Under the pieces are notes generated by a model, which saw only the letters and a list, made by a program, of their open reading frames with translations, was not told the origin of the DNA and did no database searches. A program made the translations under genes and the position numbers. Of a stretch of 64,000 nt of DNA, positions 43,260 through 52,401 are shown one piece after another. Source of the DNA: BD2-11 sp965115885 (lineage in GTDB: Bacteria > Gemmatimonadota > Gemmatimonadetes > Longimicrobiales > Gaopeijiaceae); assembly GCA_965115885.1 (NCBI GenBank), contig OZ220479.1:3472001-3536000 (forward strand), written 5' to 3'. Within the stretch, counting starts at the first letter, position 1. The number at the start of each line of letters is the position of its first letter.

Positions 43260-44308
43260 GGGCCGCCGGACTCCTCCTCCAGGAACCGGATCCGGGGCAC
43301 CTCCAGCGCGCCGGCGCGGATGGCCGTCCTCGCCTCGTCGATGCGCGCGCGCAGCTCCGCGGGGATGCGGTCCAGCGCCGCCGGATTGACGACGAAGTCC
43401 ACCACGCCCTCGTCGAGACTCAGGTCCAGCGCTCCCGGAGGCAGGGTGCCGGCCGCGAAGCGGGTGGCCACGTCCACGAAGGCGCGCGGAATGTCGATGG
43501 CGGCGCTCCCCGCGATGACATCGGGAGCGACGCCGTTCTGATCCCGGTTCATGCCGATGGCCCACACCGGGCTCGCGGCCGCGTTCGCCTCCCGAACCGC
43601 CTGGAACACTCCGAAGCTGGCGGCGTCGGTGTTGTGCACCAGCACGTCGGCGCCCCGGTTCAGCTGCGCCGCGGCCGCCTCCCTGGCCGCCGCCACGTCG
43701 TCCCAGCTGCCGATGAAGGCCTCCAGAACCTCGACGTCGGGGTCGACGGCGCGCGCGCCGGCCTCGAAGGCGCGGAAGGTGCCCTGGGCGGGCGGTATGG
43801 CCACGCCCCCGACCATCCCCACCACCCCCGCCCGGGTGAGGCCGCCCGCCATCATCCCGGCGAGATAGCTCCCCTCCTCCAGGCGGAAGATCAGCGGACG
43901 CACGTTGTCCGAAATCCGCCCTCCGCTCGAGACGACGATGGTCGTCCCCGGAAACTCCTCGCCGGCGCGCGACGCCGCGTCCTGGTACTCGAAGCCGTGG
44001 GCGAAGACCAAGTCGTAGCCCGAGGAGCCGTACGAGAAGAACGCCTCGTCGAACTCGGCGGGGGAGCGGGTCTGCTGATGGCTGACCTCGGCTCCGAGCC
44101 GCTCCTCGATCAGAAGCAACCCCTCGTAGGCCCCGGCGTACCATCCGGCGTCGCTCACCGGCCCCGAGGTCAGCAGCGCGACGCGCAGGACGTCGTCCGC
44201 CGAGTCGCTGCGCGCGCCCCCGCACCCCGCGGACAGGCCGCCCGCCAAGCACGCCGCCGCGAACGCGCGAACCGGACGCCGAACCGTCCAAACCGCCCAA
44301 CCGCTCAT
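43256..44308 (-). CDS. BMP-family substrate-binding lipoprotein (nucleoside)
   Basis: The ATG follows an AGGAGG ribosome binding site with 5-nt spacing. The signal peptide ends in the lipobox LSAGC. The mature protein is a type I periplasmic-binding fold of the BmpA/Med family: RVALLTSGPVSDAGWYAGAYEGL, VFAHGFEYQDAA, GVVGMVGGVAIPP and VLVHNTDAASFGVFQA. It should deliver purine nucleosides to the downstream ATPase and permeases. It is the first gene of the operon and diverges from the NSS transporter gene. Confidence 0.88.
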   Translation of the reverse strand: MSGWAVWTVRRPVRAFAAACLAGGLSAGCGGARSDSADDVLRVALLTSGPVSDAGWYAGAYEGLLLIEERLGAEVSHQQTRSPAEFDEAFFSYGSSGYDLVFAHGFEYQDAASRAGEEFPGTTIVVSSGGRISDNVRPLIFRLEEGSYLAGMMAGGLTRAGVVGMVGGVAIPPAQGTFRAFEAGARAVDPDVEVLEAFIGSWDDVAAAREAAAAQLNRGADVLVHNTDAASFGVFQAVREANAAASPVWAIGMNRDQNGVAPDVIAGSAAIDIPRAFVDVATRFAAGTLPPGALDLSLDEGVVDFVVNPAALDRIPAELRARIDEARTAIRAGALEVPRIRFLEEESGGP

Positions 44309-44493
44309 GAGCACCTCCTGTTCCGGACACCGCAGCGCCCCGGCCGGAGCGGGCGCGCCGCCCGCTCGAACGCCGATTCGGAAAACGGAGCTGGCGCGCG
44401 GCCGCGCACTCGGCGCAATATAGAGCCGTCCCGCGGCAACTTCGACCCCGACGCCCGCCCCGACGCAGGGCGACAGCCCCCAGAGCGACCGCC

Positions 44494-45879
44494 ATGCCAG
44501 AGCACCGCGACCACTGGAACTCGAACCTGGGATTCGTCCTGGCGGCCACAGGAAGCGCCATCGGACTGGGCAACCTGTGGAAGTTCCCTTTCATCACCTG
44601 GGAGAACAACGGCGGCGCCTTCGTGCTCGTCTACCTCGCCTGCATCGCCGCGGTCGGACTCCCGATCATGATGGCGGAGCTGCTGATCGGACGGCGGAGC
44701 CAGAAGAGCGCGGTCGGCGCGCTCAAGGACGCCGCGGGCCCGGCGTGGGGCCTGGTGGGCGGTTGGGGCGTCGTGTGCGGCTTCGTCCTGCTCAGCTACT
44801 ACACCGTGATCGCGGGCTGGTCGCTCCACTACTTCGCCCGCACCGTGGAGTGGTCGCTCGGCGGCTTTCCGAACGAGCTGTCCACGGGCGACGTGTTCGC
44901 CGAACAGGTGGGCAACGGCGGCCTCCAGCTCGCCCTTTCCCTGGGCTTCAGCGTGGGCACCGTGGCGGTGGTCTACTTCGGGGTCAGCCGGGGCATCGAG
45001 CGCATCGCGCGCACCTTTCTTCCCATCCTCTTCGGGATCCTGGTCCTCCTCCTGGTCAGCGCCCTGGGAATGAGCGGATCGGGCGAGGCGCTGCGCTTCG
45101 TCTTCCGGCCCAACTTCTCGGAGCTGGAGGCGGAGTCGGTGCTGGAGGCGCTCGGACACTCCTTCTTCACGCTCTCGCTGGGCATGGGCGCGATGATCAC
45201 CTACGGCTCCTACATCGCGCGCCACCAGTCCATCGTGAAGGCGTCGGCGCTGATCGTCGCCCTCGACACCCTGATCGCGCTGGTCGCCACCGTGATCATG
45301 TTCTCGGTGATTTTCTCGGTGGCGGGAATGAGCGAGCAGGTGGGGGGCTCGACGGTGGGCATGCTCTTCATCTCGTTGCCGGAACTCTTCTACGCCGAGG
45401 TGCCCTTCGGCGCGCTGCTCGCCCCCCTCTTCTACGTGCTGGTGGCGCTCGCCGCGCTCACCTCCACCATCTCGCTCCTGGAGGTGGTGGTGAGCTACGT
45501 GATCGACGAGCGGGGCGTCGCCCGCCACCGCGCGACCGTCGGAAGCGGGGCGGTCGTCTTCGTGTTCACGATCTTCGCGGCGCTCTCCTTCTCCGACGTC
45601 CCCGTCCTCTCGACGCTCTCCGTGTTCGCGAACAAGACGGGATGGTTCGAGACCGCCGACCACTTCGTGTCCAACTGGATGCTGCCCACCGGCGGGCTCG
45701 CGATCACTCTCGCGGCCGGGTGGGTCATGAGCCGCAAGGCGACCGAGAGCGAGCTCGTCGACGGAAACCAGCCGAGCTGGTTCAGCTACGGGGCCTGGCG
45801 CTTCTTCATCCGCTTCGTGGCGCCGGCGGCCGTGGCCGCGATCGTGATCGCAGTGCTCTTCGGCGTCGACTTCAGCTGA
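44494..45879 (+). CDS. Sodium-dependent transporter of the NSS (SNF) family
   Basis: The 461-residue LeuT-fold carrier has 11-12 helices. The N-terminal signature WNSNLGFVLAATGSAIGLGN contributes Na+ and substrate sites in TM1. FPFITWENNGGAFVLVY, SYYTVIAGWSLHYF and SLGMGAMITYGSYI follow. It probably imports an amino acid or related compound. The ATG at 44494 fits the family start. An AT-rich AATATAGA at 44417-44424 is a possible promoter part. The aconitase-family gene follows after 7 bp. Confidence 0.88.
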   Translation: MPEHRDHWNSNLGFVLAATGSAIGLGNLWKFPFITWENNGGAFVLVYLACIAAVGLPIMMAELLIGRRSQKSAVGALKDAAGPAWGLVGGWGVVCGFVLLSYYTVIAGWSLHYFARTVEWSLGGFPNELSTGDVFAEQVGNGGLQLALSLGFSVGTVAVVYFGVSRGIERIARTFLPILFGILVLLLVSALGMSGSGEALRFVFRPNFSELEAESVLEALGHSFFTLSLGMGAMITYGSYIARHQSIVKASALIVALDTLIALVATVIMFSVIFSVAGMSEQVGGSTVGMLFISLPELFYAEVPFGALLAPLFYVLVALAALTSTISLLEVVVSYVIDERGVARHRATVGSGAVVFVFTIFAALSFSDVPVLSTLSVFANKTGWFETADHFVSNWMLPTGGLAITLAAGWVMSRKATESELVDGNQPSWFSYGAWRFFIRFVAPAAVAAIVIAVLFGVDFS

Positions 45880-45886
45880 GGCGGAG

Positions 45887-48004
45887 ATGGCCCAACCCCT
45901 CCTCGCCCGCCCGACGCCCAAGCGGCCCGCCACCCTCGACGTGCGCGGCCGGGTCCTGTACCTGGTCGACGACGACGCCCTCGTGCGCGCCCAGCTCCGC
46001 GAGGGGGTCGACCTCGAACCGGACGACGCGTTGCGCGCGCGCCTGCGCGATCAGATCTCGACCGACGAGATCACGCCCGCCCACATCTGCTTCTTCTACG
46101 ACGAGACGCTGGGCGAATTCCCCTACCTCGGACTTCGCACCGCGAACGCGGAAACCGGGGCGGAGGAGTATCCGGTCGAGCGCGGAAGCGTGCGCGAAGG
46201 CGGCTTCGTGTGCTCGGTGGCGGGCAAGCGGAGAGGCAAGGGCTCCAGCCGGGAACAGAGCCCGTACGCGGAGTTGATGGCCGGCATCCGGGTCGTCGTC
46301 GGCGAGAGCATCGAGCGCATCTACAACGAGAACTGCCAGAACCTGGGGATGCTCGCCACCACCGACTTCGGGGTGGCGGAACGCATCGCGCGCGGCGCGC
46401 CGCTCCGGCTCGAGGAGTTCACCCGCGGCAAGGACGAGATCACCCGCCAGATCATCGAGTACGGGGGGCTCTTCGAGTTCAACGTGGCCCGCCTGCAGGG
46501 CAAGGCGACGGTGTCGGCGCCCGCGTGCGCGGACGACGCTTCCCGCGACGGAAAGGGAGCGGTCCCCGGGCGCCCCCCGATGACGCTCGCGGAGAAGATC
46601 TTCGCGAGCCACTGGGTGACGGATCCGGCCGACGACGAGGCGGGCGTCGACCGGATCGCGCCCGGCGAGGCCGGTTTCTTCCGCACCGACATCCGCTTCT
46701 CGCACGAGTACGTGACGCCCATGGCGGCCATCTTCTTCGAACGGAAGATGGGACCGGAGGGAAGGGTGCGGGACCCGGACAGCGTGCTCTTCTTCCGGGA
46801 CCACCTGACCTTCCTGCACAAAGCGATGAGCCAGGAGCGCATCGAGGAGGGGCTGCTCGAGGTCGCCAACCGGCTGGAGGCGAAGCAGCGCGAGTTCGCG
46901 GAGAAGCAGGGCGTCCGGCTGTACGGGGAGCAGATGGGGCACCGCATGGGCTCGGTCGCCATCTGTCACTCCAAGATCCTGGAGGACTACGCGGAGCCGG
47001 GCATGCTGATCATCGGCTCGGACTCGCACACGCCCCACGCGGGGGCGATCGGGGCGCTGGCCTTCGGGGTGGGCACGACCGCCATCTTCAACTCCTGGAT
47101 CACCAAGGACGTGCGCGTGCAGGTTCCGCCCTCCTTCAAGGTCGTGATCTCGGGGACGCCCGCGGAGGGAGTGACGGCGAAGGACTACATGCTGGAGATC
47201 CTGCGCCATCCCTACGTCCGCGACGGACGCGCGATCGGCCAGATCGTCGAGTACGCGGGTCCCGCGGTGGAGGCCCTCCCGGTGGACGAGCGCGCCACCA
47301 TGACCAACATGGCCGCCGAAGTCGGCGCCTTCACCGGGCTGGTCGCGGCGGACGAAAAGACCGTCGACTACCTGGTCGCCGAGCGCGGCATGGAGCGGGA
47401 GCGGGCGGAGGCGCTGGCGCGCGGCATGCGGAGCGACCCGGACGCCGGCTACGTGCGCGTGATCGAGATCGACGCGGCCGCCGTCCGACCCATGGCGGCG
47501 CTCCCCAACGATCCCGGCAACGGGGTGCCGCTCGCCGAACTCGAGCCGAAGCGCATCCGCATCGACATCGCGTACGCGGGCTCGTGCACGGCGGGAAAGA
47601 AGGAGGACATGGACATGTACGCCCGGGTCTTCCGCGAGGCCCGCGACCGCTGGGGCCTGGGCGTCCACCCCGACGTGGAGTGCTTCATCCAGTGCGGCTC
47701 CACGGACGTGCGCGAGTACTGCCGGGAGCGGGGCCACCTGGACCTTTTCCGGCGCATGGGCGCCACCTTCGTCGAACCGGGATGCGGCGCCTGCATCAAC
47801 GCCGGACCCGGGATCACCCGTCGGCCGGACGAGGTGAGCGTCTCCTCCCAGAACCGGAACTTCCCGGGGCGCTCGGGGCCGGGTCGGCTGTACCTGGCTT
47901 CGCCGTACTCCGTGGCGGCGAGCGCGGTGGCGGGGTACGTGACCGCGTGGAAGCCGGGAATCCGGCCGGAGCCCGCGGAGACGAGGAGGCGCCGCGCGGG
48001 GTAG
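45887..48004 (+). CDS. Aconitase-family hydratase with N-terminal swivel domain
   Basis: The 705-residue protein has the swivel (LeuD-like) part first: ISTDEITPAHICFFY, RGKGSSREQSPYAELMAGI, ESIERIYNENCQNLGM. The catalytic [4Fe-4S] part follows with GSDSHTPHAGAIGALAFGVG, one Cys in AYAGSCTAGKKEDM and the C-x2-C pair in PGCGACINAGPG, then the arginine segment SSQNRNFPGRSG. Swivel-first order resembles AcnB without its HEAT domain, and differs from AcnA. Homology fits aconitate, homoaconitate or isopropylmalate-type substrates; which one is not clear. It is probably co-transcribed with the NSS gene. Confidence 0.8.
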   Translation: MAQPLLARPTPKRPATLDVRGRVLYLVDDDALVRAQLREGVDLEPDDALRARLRDQISTDEITPAHICFFYDETLGEFPYLGLRTANAETGAEEYPVERGSVREGGFVCSVAGKRRGKGSSREQSPYAELMAGIRVVVGESIERIYNENCQNLGMLATTDFGVAERIARGAPLRLEEFTRGKDEITRQIIEYGGLFEFNVARLQGKATVSAPACADDASRDGKGAVPGRPPMTLAEKIFASHWVTDPADDEAGVDRIAPGEAGFFRTDIRFSHEYVTPMAAIFFERKMGPEGRVRDPDSVLFFRDHLTFLHKAMSQERIEEGLLEVANRLEAKQREFAEKQGVRLYGEQMGHRMGSVAICHSKILEDYAEPGMLIIGSDSHTPHAGAIGALAFGVGTTAIFNSWITKDVRVQVPPSFKVVISGTPAEGVTAKDYMLEILRHPYVRDGRAIGQIVEYAGPAVEALPVDERATMTNMAAEVGAFTGLVAADEKTVDYLVAERGMERERAEALARGMRSDPDAGYVRVIEIDAAAVRPMAALPNDPGNGVPLAELEPKRIRIDIAYAGSCTAGKKEDMDMYARVFREARDRWGLGVHPDVECFIQCGSTDVREYCRERGHLDLFRRMGATFVEPGCGACINAGPGITRRPDEVSVSSQNRNFPGRSGPGRLYLASPYSVAASAVAGYVTAWKPGIRPEPAETRRRRAG

Positions 48005-48014
48005 GGAAGGGGAG

Positions 48015-48087
48015 TGGCCGCTGCTGGACTCGAACCAGCGACCCCTACGATGTGAGCGTAGTGCTCTGCCAACTGAGCTAAGCGGCC
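48015..48087 (-). tRNA. tRNA-Val (anticodon CAC)
   Basis: The cloverleaf is complete: acceptor GGCCGCT pairing with AGCGGCC, D-arm AGCTCAGTTGGCAGAGC, anticodon stem CTACG/CGTAG with loop CTCACAT, and T-arm GGTTCGAGTCC. The discriminator is A; CCA is not encoded. It decodes GUG. Confidence 0.93.
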
Positions 48088-48136
48088 GGAACGGAACCCG
48101 GGCCGCGCCCGAAGGCGACGGCCCGCGTTCCGCGAG

Positions 48137-48209
48137 TACCCCCACGGGGAGTCGAACCCCGGTCTCTTGGCTGAGAACCAAGTATCCTAGGCCACTAGAC
48201 GATGGGGGC
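48137..48209 (-). tRNA. tRNA-Glu (anticodon CTC)
   Basis: The cloverleaf has acceptor GCCCCCA pairing with TGGGGGT (one G-U), the anticodon stem CTTGG/CCAAG with loop TTCTCAG, and the T-arm GGGGTTCGACTCCCC. It decodes GAG and lies 49 bp from tRNA-Val on the same strand, so they are probably co-transcribed. Confidence 0.92.
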
Positions 48210-48655
48210 GTCCTTGCCAAGGGTCGGTAAGGTACCGTCCGCCCCCGCGCGAGATCAACCCCCGGTTCCCGACGGACGGCGAACGATCCCCCGAAGTCCG
48301 GGGCGACGAGCGGTCCTTTTCCCAGGCGCGAACCCGCGGCCGACGCCTGCGGGGGGAGAAGCTCGCGTTCGGCGTCTCGGACACGGTGCGGACGCAAGGG
48401 AACCGGGCGGCGGCGAACGGCATGGGCGTCCGGGGCCGGGTTCGGCGCGCCGTGCGCTCTCGTTCGGAGGCCGCGTGGCGAGCTTCCGTCGGAAGGTGCG
48501 CTGGCCGCGGGCGCTGGCGGGAATCCGGAGCGACATGGCGACGCTTTCCCGCGACGGGGCGGACGCGGGCGAGCGAGCGGCGGGGATCGGGAGGGGGTCG
48601 CTTCGGGGCCGACGGCCGCCAGGGGGAGGAAGATGGATCGCGCTTGCGCTTCGGC
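48210..48655. other. 446-bp region upstream of the tRNA pair, nothing recognised
   Basis: High-GC sequence between the tRNAs and the class III aminotransferase stop. It should hold the tRNA promoter, but I see no clear -10/-35 pair, integrase fragment or tRNA 3'-end repeat. Confidence 0.4.
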
Positions 48656-50038
48656 CTAGCGCGACCGTCCGACGACGGCGCGGACCAACAGGTCCAGCGC
48701 TTGGTCCATGAGTTCGCGCGACAGGGTCGCGGCAGGAGTCAGCTCGATCACCCGACCCCGCTCCCCCGCAGGCAGCGCCAGGACGCCGTGCGCGAGCGAC
48801 CGCGCGGCGACGATCGAGCCCGCGCCGGGCCGCGCGAGCTCGATCCCGACGAGCAACCCGAGCCCTCGCACCTCTTTCACGCGCGCGACGCCCTCCAGCC
48901 GTTCGCGCAGGCGGGCGACGAGGAAGTCCCCCATGCGGGCCGCGCGCCGGTCGAGCCGATTCGACTCCACCAGATCCAGGAAGGCGAGCGACGCGGCGCA
49001 CGCGACCGGGTGCCCGAGGAAGGTGCTCGTGTGCAGAGCCTCGCCGGCGGACTCGGGCCACGCGTCGAAAACCTCCCTCGCCCCGAGGCACGCGCTCAGG
49101 GGGAATCCGCCCCCCAGCGCCTTGCCCAGGCAGACGAGATCCGCGTCGAGCCCGAGGCCGGGTCCGGCGAACATGGCCCCGCAACGACCGAGGCCGGTGA
49201 ACACCTCGTCGGCGACCACCACCGCGCCGTGCCGCCGTGCGAGGGCGCACAGCTCCGGGAAGAATCCGGGGGGCGGAACGCGCACGCCGCCGCGCCCCTG
49301 CACCGGCTCCACCAGCACCGCGCCGACCGCGGCGCCGCCCGGAACGCCCTCCTCGAAGGCGCGCGCGCACGCGGCGAGGCTCGCCGACGCCTCTTCGGGG
49401 CGGACCGGGAACGGAGCGAACGTCACGCCGCCGTACAGGCGCCTGCGGAAGGGCGCGCGGAAGTCGGCGCGGTGGGTGGCGGCCAGGGCGCCCAGGGTGA
49501 GGCCGTGGTATCCGCCCTCGAAGGCCAGCACGCCCGGCTTGTCCGTGCGCAATTCGGCGGTTTTCAACGCGATTTCCACAGACTCCGACCCCGCCGAGGC
49601 CAGCACGGCGCGCGCCTCCGGCCAGGGCGCGAGCCCGACCAGCCGCTCCAGCAGTTCGACCTTGGCCGCCGGGGGATGGACGTCGCCCATGCCGTGCGCG
49701 AGCCGACGTTGCTGGCCGACCGCCGCAGCCATGATCCGCGGATGGCGGTGGCCGGCGAAGGCGACCCCGAAGGCGCCGGTGAGGTCGACGTAGACGTTGC
49801 CGTCGACGTCGCGCACGTTCGCCCCCAGCGCCTCCTCCCAGAAGACCGGGAAGCGATCGCCGACGAAGGTGACGTTGCGGGACTCGGCCCGTCGCAATCG
49901 CTTTCCGAGCGCCCGCGAGCGCGGTCCCGGCGGCGCGACCCGGACGAGCGGCGGGGCCTCGCCGAAGGAGCCTCCGCCGGTCTCTGCGGAGGCTACGGCG
50001 CTCGGGCGGCGTGGAAAACGCGCCCCGTCCCCGGGCAC
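48656..50038 (-). CDS. Class III pyridoxal-phosphate aminotransferase
   Basis: The 460-residue fold type I enzyme has LASAGSESVEIALKTAEL for phosphate binding, GGYHGLTLGALAAT, VVADEVFTGLGRCGAMFA for the PLP Asp region, and the Schiff-base Lys in CLGKALGGGFPLSA. It resembles ornithine, GABA and acetylornithine aminotransferases; the substrate cannot be fixed from sequence alone. The GTG start lies about 6 nt after the fabI stop. The first 40 residues are low-complexity, so a later start is possible. Confidence 0.8.
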   Translation of the reverse strand: MPGDGARFPRRPSAVASAETGGGSFGEAPPLVRVAPPGPRSRALGKRLRRAESRNVTFVGDRFPVFWEEALGANVRDVDGNVYVDLTGAFGVAFAGHRHPRIMAAAVGQQRRLAHGMGDVHPPAAKVELLERLVGLAPWPEARAVLASAGSESVEIALKTAELRTDKPGVLAFEGGYHGLTLGALAATHRADFRAPFRRRLYGGVTFAPFPVRPEEASASLAACARAFEEGVPGGAAVGAVLVEPVQGRGGVRVPPPGFFPELCALARRHGAVVVADEVFTGLGRCGAMFAGPGLGLDADLVCLGKALGGGFPLSACLGAREVFDAWPESAGEALHTSTFLGHPVACAASLAFLDLVESNRLDRRAARMGDFLVARLRERLEGVARVKEVRGLGLLVGIELARPGAGSIVAARSLAHGVLALPAGERGRVIELTPAATLSRELMDQALDLLVRAVVGRSR

Positions 50039-50043
50039 CGCCT

Positions 50044-50934
50044 CTACAGCTGCGGCTCCGCCGCGATCCCCATGACGTGGTAGCCCTTGTCCACGTGGAG
50101 GGTCGCGCCGGTGATCCCCGCCCCCAGCGGCGAGCACAGGAAGGCGGCCGCGTGGGCCACGTCGTCGGCCGTGTTCACCTCCGGCAACGCCGCGTTGACC
50201 CGATAGTACTCGACCATGCGGTCGATCGTCCCGATGGCGGACGCCGCCCGACTGGGCAGCGGACCGGCGCTGATGGCGTTCACGCGCATCCCCCACCTCC
50301 TCCCCGCCTCGAAGGCGAGGACGCGGGTGTCGCTCTCCAGCGCCGCCTTGGCCGCGCTCATTCCGCCGCCGTACCCGGGAACGACCCGCTCGGAAGCCAA
50401 GTAGCTCAGCGAGACCGCCGCCGCGCCCGGCCGCACGAGGGGACCGAAGCGCTGGACCATGCTCACGAGCGAGTAGGAGCTGGCGCTGATCGCGGCGAGG
50501 TAGCCGGCGCGGCTGGTCTCGATCAGCGGCTTGCGCACTTCGGGACCGTTGGCGAGGGAGTGCACGAGGATGTCCAGACACCCGTCCCCGAAATCGGCGC
50601 GAAGGGCGTCCGCGACCTCTTGGACGCTGTATTCGGCGACCGCGCGGTAGCGTTTGTCCTCCCGGTAGTGCGCGGGAACGTCCTCCGGCGTGTCGAAGAG
50701 CGCGTCGAGGGGATAGATCCTCTCGATCTCGAGTTCGCCTCCGCCCGGGAGCGAGCGGTCCAGCCTTCCCCTCTTCAAATTCGTCCGGAAGATGCGCAGC
50801 ACCGGCGGCCAAGTGCCCAGGCAAATCGTTGCGCCGGCAGCCGCCATCGCCCGGGCGATGGCCCAGCCGTACCCCCGGTCGTCCGCGACCCCGGCGACGA
50901 ACGCGCGCCGTCCGCTCAAGTCCAGTCCCAGCAT
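50044..50934 (-). CDS. fabI: Enoyl-[acyl-carrier-protein] reductase, plant-type FabI
   Basis: The ATG at 50934 has a GAGGAGG ribosome binding site; a GTG at 50973 overlapping the upstream stop is an alternative. The 296-residue SDR enzyme has the NAD part FVAGVADDRGYGWAIARA, the long insertion with TWPPVLRIFRTNLKRG seen in plant and Bacteroidota/Chlamydiota enzymes, and the active site SYLASERVVPGYGGGMSAAK (Tyr and Lys). It catalyses the last reductive step of fatty-acid elongation. Confidence 0.9.
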   Translation of the reverse strand: MLGLDLSGRRAFVAGVADDRGYGWAIARAMAAAGATICLGTWPPVLRIFRTNLKRGRLDRSLPGGGELEIERIYPLDALFDTPEDVPAHYREDKRYRAVAEYSVQEVADALRADFGDGCLDILVHSLANGPEVRKPLIETSRAGYLAAISASSYSLVSMVQRFGPLVRPGAAAVSLSYLASERVVPGYGGGMSAAKAALESDTRVLAFEAGRRWGMRVNAISAGPLPSRAASAIGTIDRMVEYYRVNAALPEVNTADDVAHAAAFLCSPLGAGITGATLHVDKGYHVMGIAAEPQL

Positions 50935-50969
50935 GCGGGCTTCCTCCTCGTTTGTCGTTCGCGCCCCCG

Positions 50970-52103
50970 TCACGTCTCGCTCCTCCGCCCCGAACGCGTG
51001 GCCACCCAGAAGAACAGCGCCGCGGTGAACGCCAGCGCCAGCACCGTGCCCAGACGGCCGCTCGCGTCGACGGCCAAATACCAGGCGGCGCTCACGACGG
51101 TGGCGCACGAACACGGCACGAGCGCCCGGGCGCCGCTGCGCAGGCCGTACCAGAGCCCGCACGCCCCGGCCCCGGCCACCACGGCCGCGGCTCCCATCGG
51201 CGGCAGGTCGTACGTCTCGAGCGCGGTCGCGAACCCGAGCGGGATGGCGAGCAGGACCGACGCCGCGACGTGCCAGCGGTAGCGGGCGCTCCGCAACGTC
51301 GGCGGCGCGCGATGGATGCCCCAGAGCGCGAGCGCCGTCACCAGCAGGAGCCAGGCGTCGAGGGCGAGAACGACGTCGTCTCCCAGTTCGAGCGGGCCGG
51401 CCGCCGTCATGGCGACCATCGGATAGCCGGCGTAGAGGCTGACCGCGAAGGCGTGGAGCGCGCGGCGCGAGACGGCCCCGGCGCGGCCGACGCGCAGCAG
51501 GACCCCCAGCGCCGCCAACGTCGCCAGCAACGCTCCGTCGAGAATCCATACGACGGAGTCGGGGTCCAGATCGAAGACCCGGAAGAGAAAAACCGCCAGA
51601 AAGCCGTAGCCGAGCGCCGTCCCCACCGCCGGCATGACCGGATTGCGGCGCACGAAGACCGGAAGGACCGCGGCGGGCGTGGCCAGCGCGAGCGATCCGG
51701 CCGCGACGCCCCCCGCGGTCGCGTTGCCCCAGGCCTCCGCGGAGTACGCGTACGCGGCCAGGAGCATGGCCAGACCGCTGGTCTGGAGCGCGTAGGTCAC
51801 CGGCAGATGGCGCCCGCGAGCCTCGAGGCGCATGCCCAGCAGCAGGATCGCGATCCCGGCCCCGGCGATCACGAAGCTGCGCGCGCCGGGCCCCATTTCG
51901 GGCCAGGACCAAGCGAAGAAGGCGACCGCCGCGATCACCAGCAGGATGCCGGCGGTCGCCGAAAGGGCGTACTGCAGGAACCGGCGCCGGTCGCGCCGCT
52001 GGTTGCGCGCGTGCTCGGCCCTCAGCTTCTCCGCCAGCTCGTCGGAGACGAGTTCGCCGTCCCGCCACCGGGCGATGGCGGATTCCACCGTCGTTTTGTT
52101 CAT
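50970..52103 (-). CDS. DUF2157 family multi-pass membrane protein
   Basis: The 377-residue protein has a cytosolic helical N-terminus (ESAIARWRDGELVSDELAEKL) typical of DUF2157, then about 11 hydrophobic helices starting with ATAGILLVIAAVAFFAWSW. No catalytic motif is seen. It may be co-transcribed with fabI, since its stop overlaps the alternative GTG of fabI. Function unknown. Confidence 0.7.
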   Translation of the reverse strand: MNKTTVESAIARWRDGELVSDELAEKLRAEHARNQRRDRRRFLQYALSATAGILLVIAAVAFFAWSWPEMGPGARSFVIAGAGIAILLLGMRLEARGRHLPVTYALQTSGLAMLLAAYAYSAEAWGNATAGGVAAGSLALATPAAVLPVFVRRNPVMPAVGTALGYGFLAVFLFRVFDLDPDSVVWILDGALLATLAALGVLLRVGRAGAVSRRALHAFAVSLYAGYPMVAMTAAGPLELGDDVVLALDAWLLLVTALALWGIHRAPPTLRSARYRWHVAASVLLAIPLGFATALETYDLPPMGAAAVVAGAGACGLWYGLRSGARALVPCSCATVVSAAWYLAVDASGRLGTVLALAFTAALFFWVATRSGRRSET

Positions 52104-52401
52104 TCTCCATCGCTCCGGGACGGAAGTGGCTGGACCGAACGTTCGATGGGCACCGGGGCAGGAGCCGTGCGCGGCAGGTCCCGCGATGCGAAAGACGGTC
52201 CGGGAGACATGCCGACGAGGGTGCGGAGCGCCGAGGCCGAAGCGGCGGACCGGATGCGTTTCGGTTCTCTCTCCCGGACGCTCGGCGACCGACGCCGCCC
52301 TCCCGTCCGAAGCCCTGCACCCTTCAACCCGAACTCCATGCATCGGGATCCGCCGAAAACGGGCTTCTTCCAGGAACCGTCGTCCCCTCTGGGCTGAAAT
52401 C

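Noticed and set aside
48015..48209. tRNA pair as an island attachment site
   Set aside because: No integrase, no duplicated tRNA 3' end and no composition change nearby; the only island is 15 kb away.
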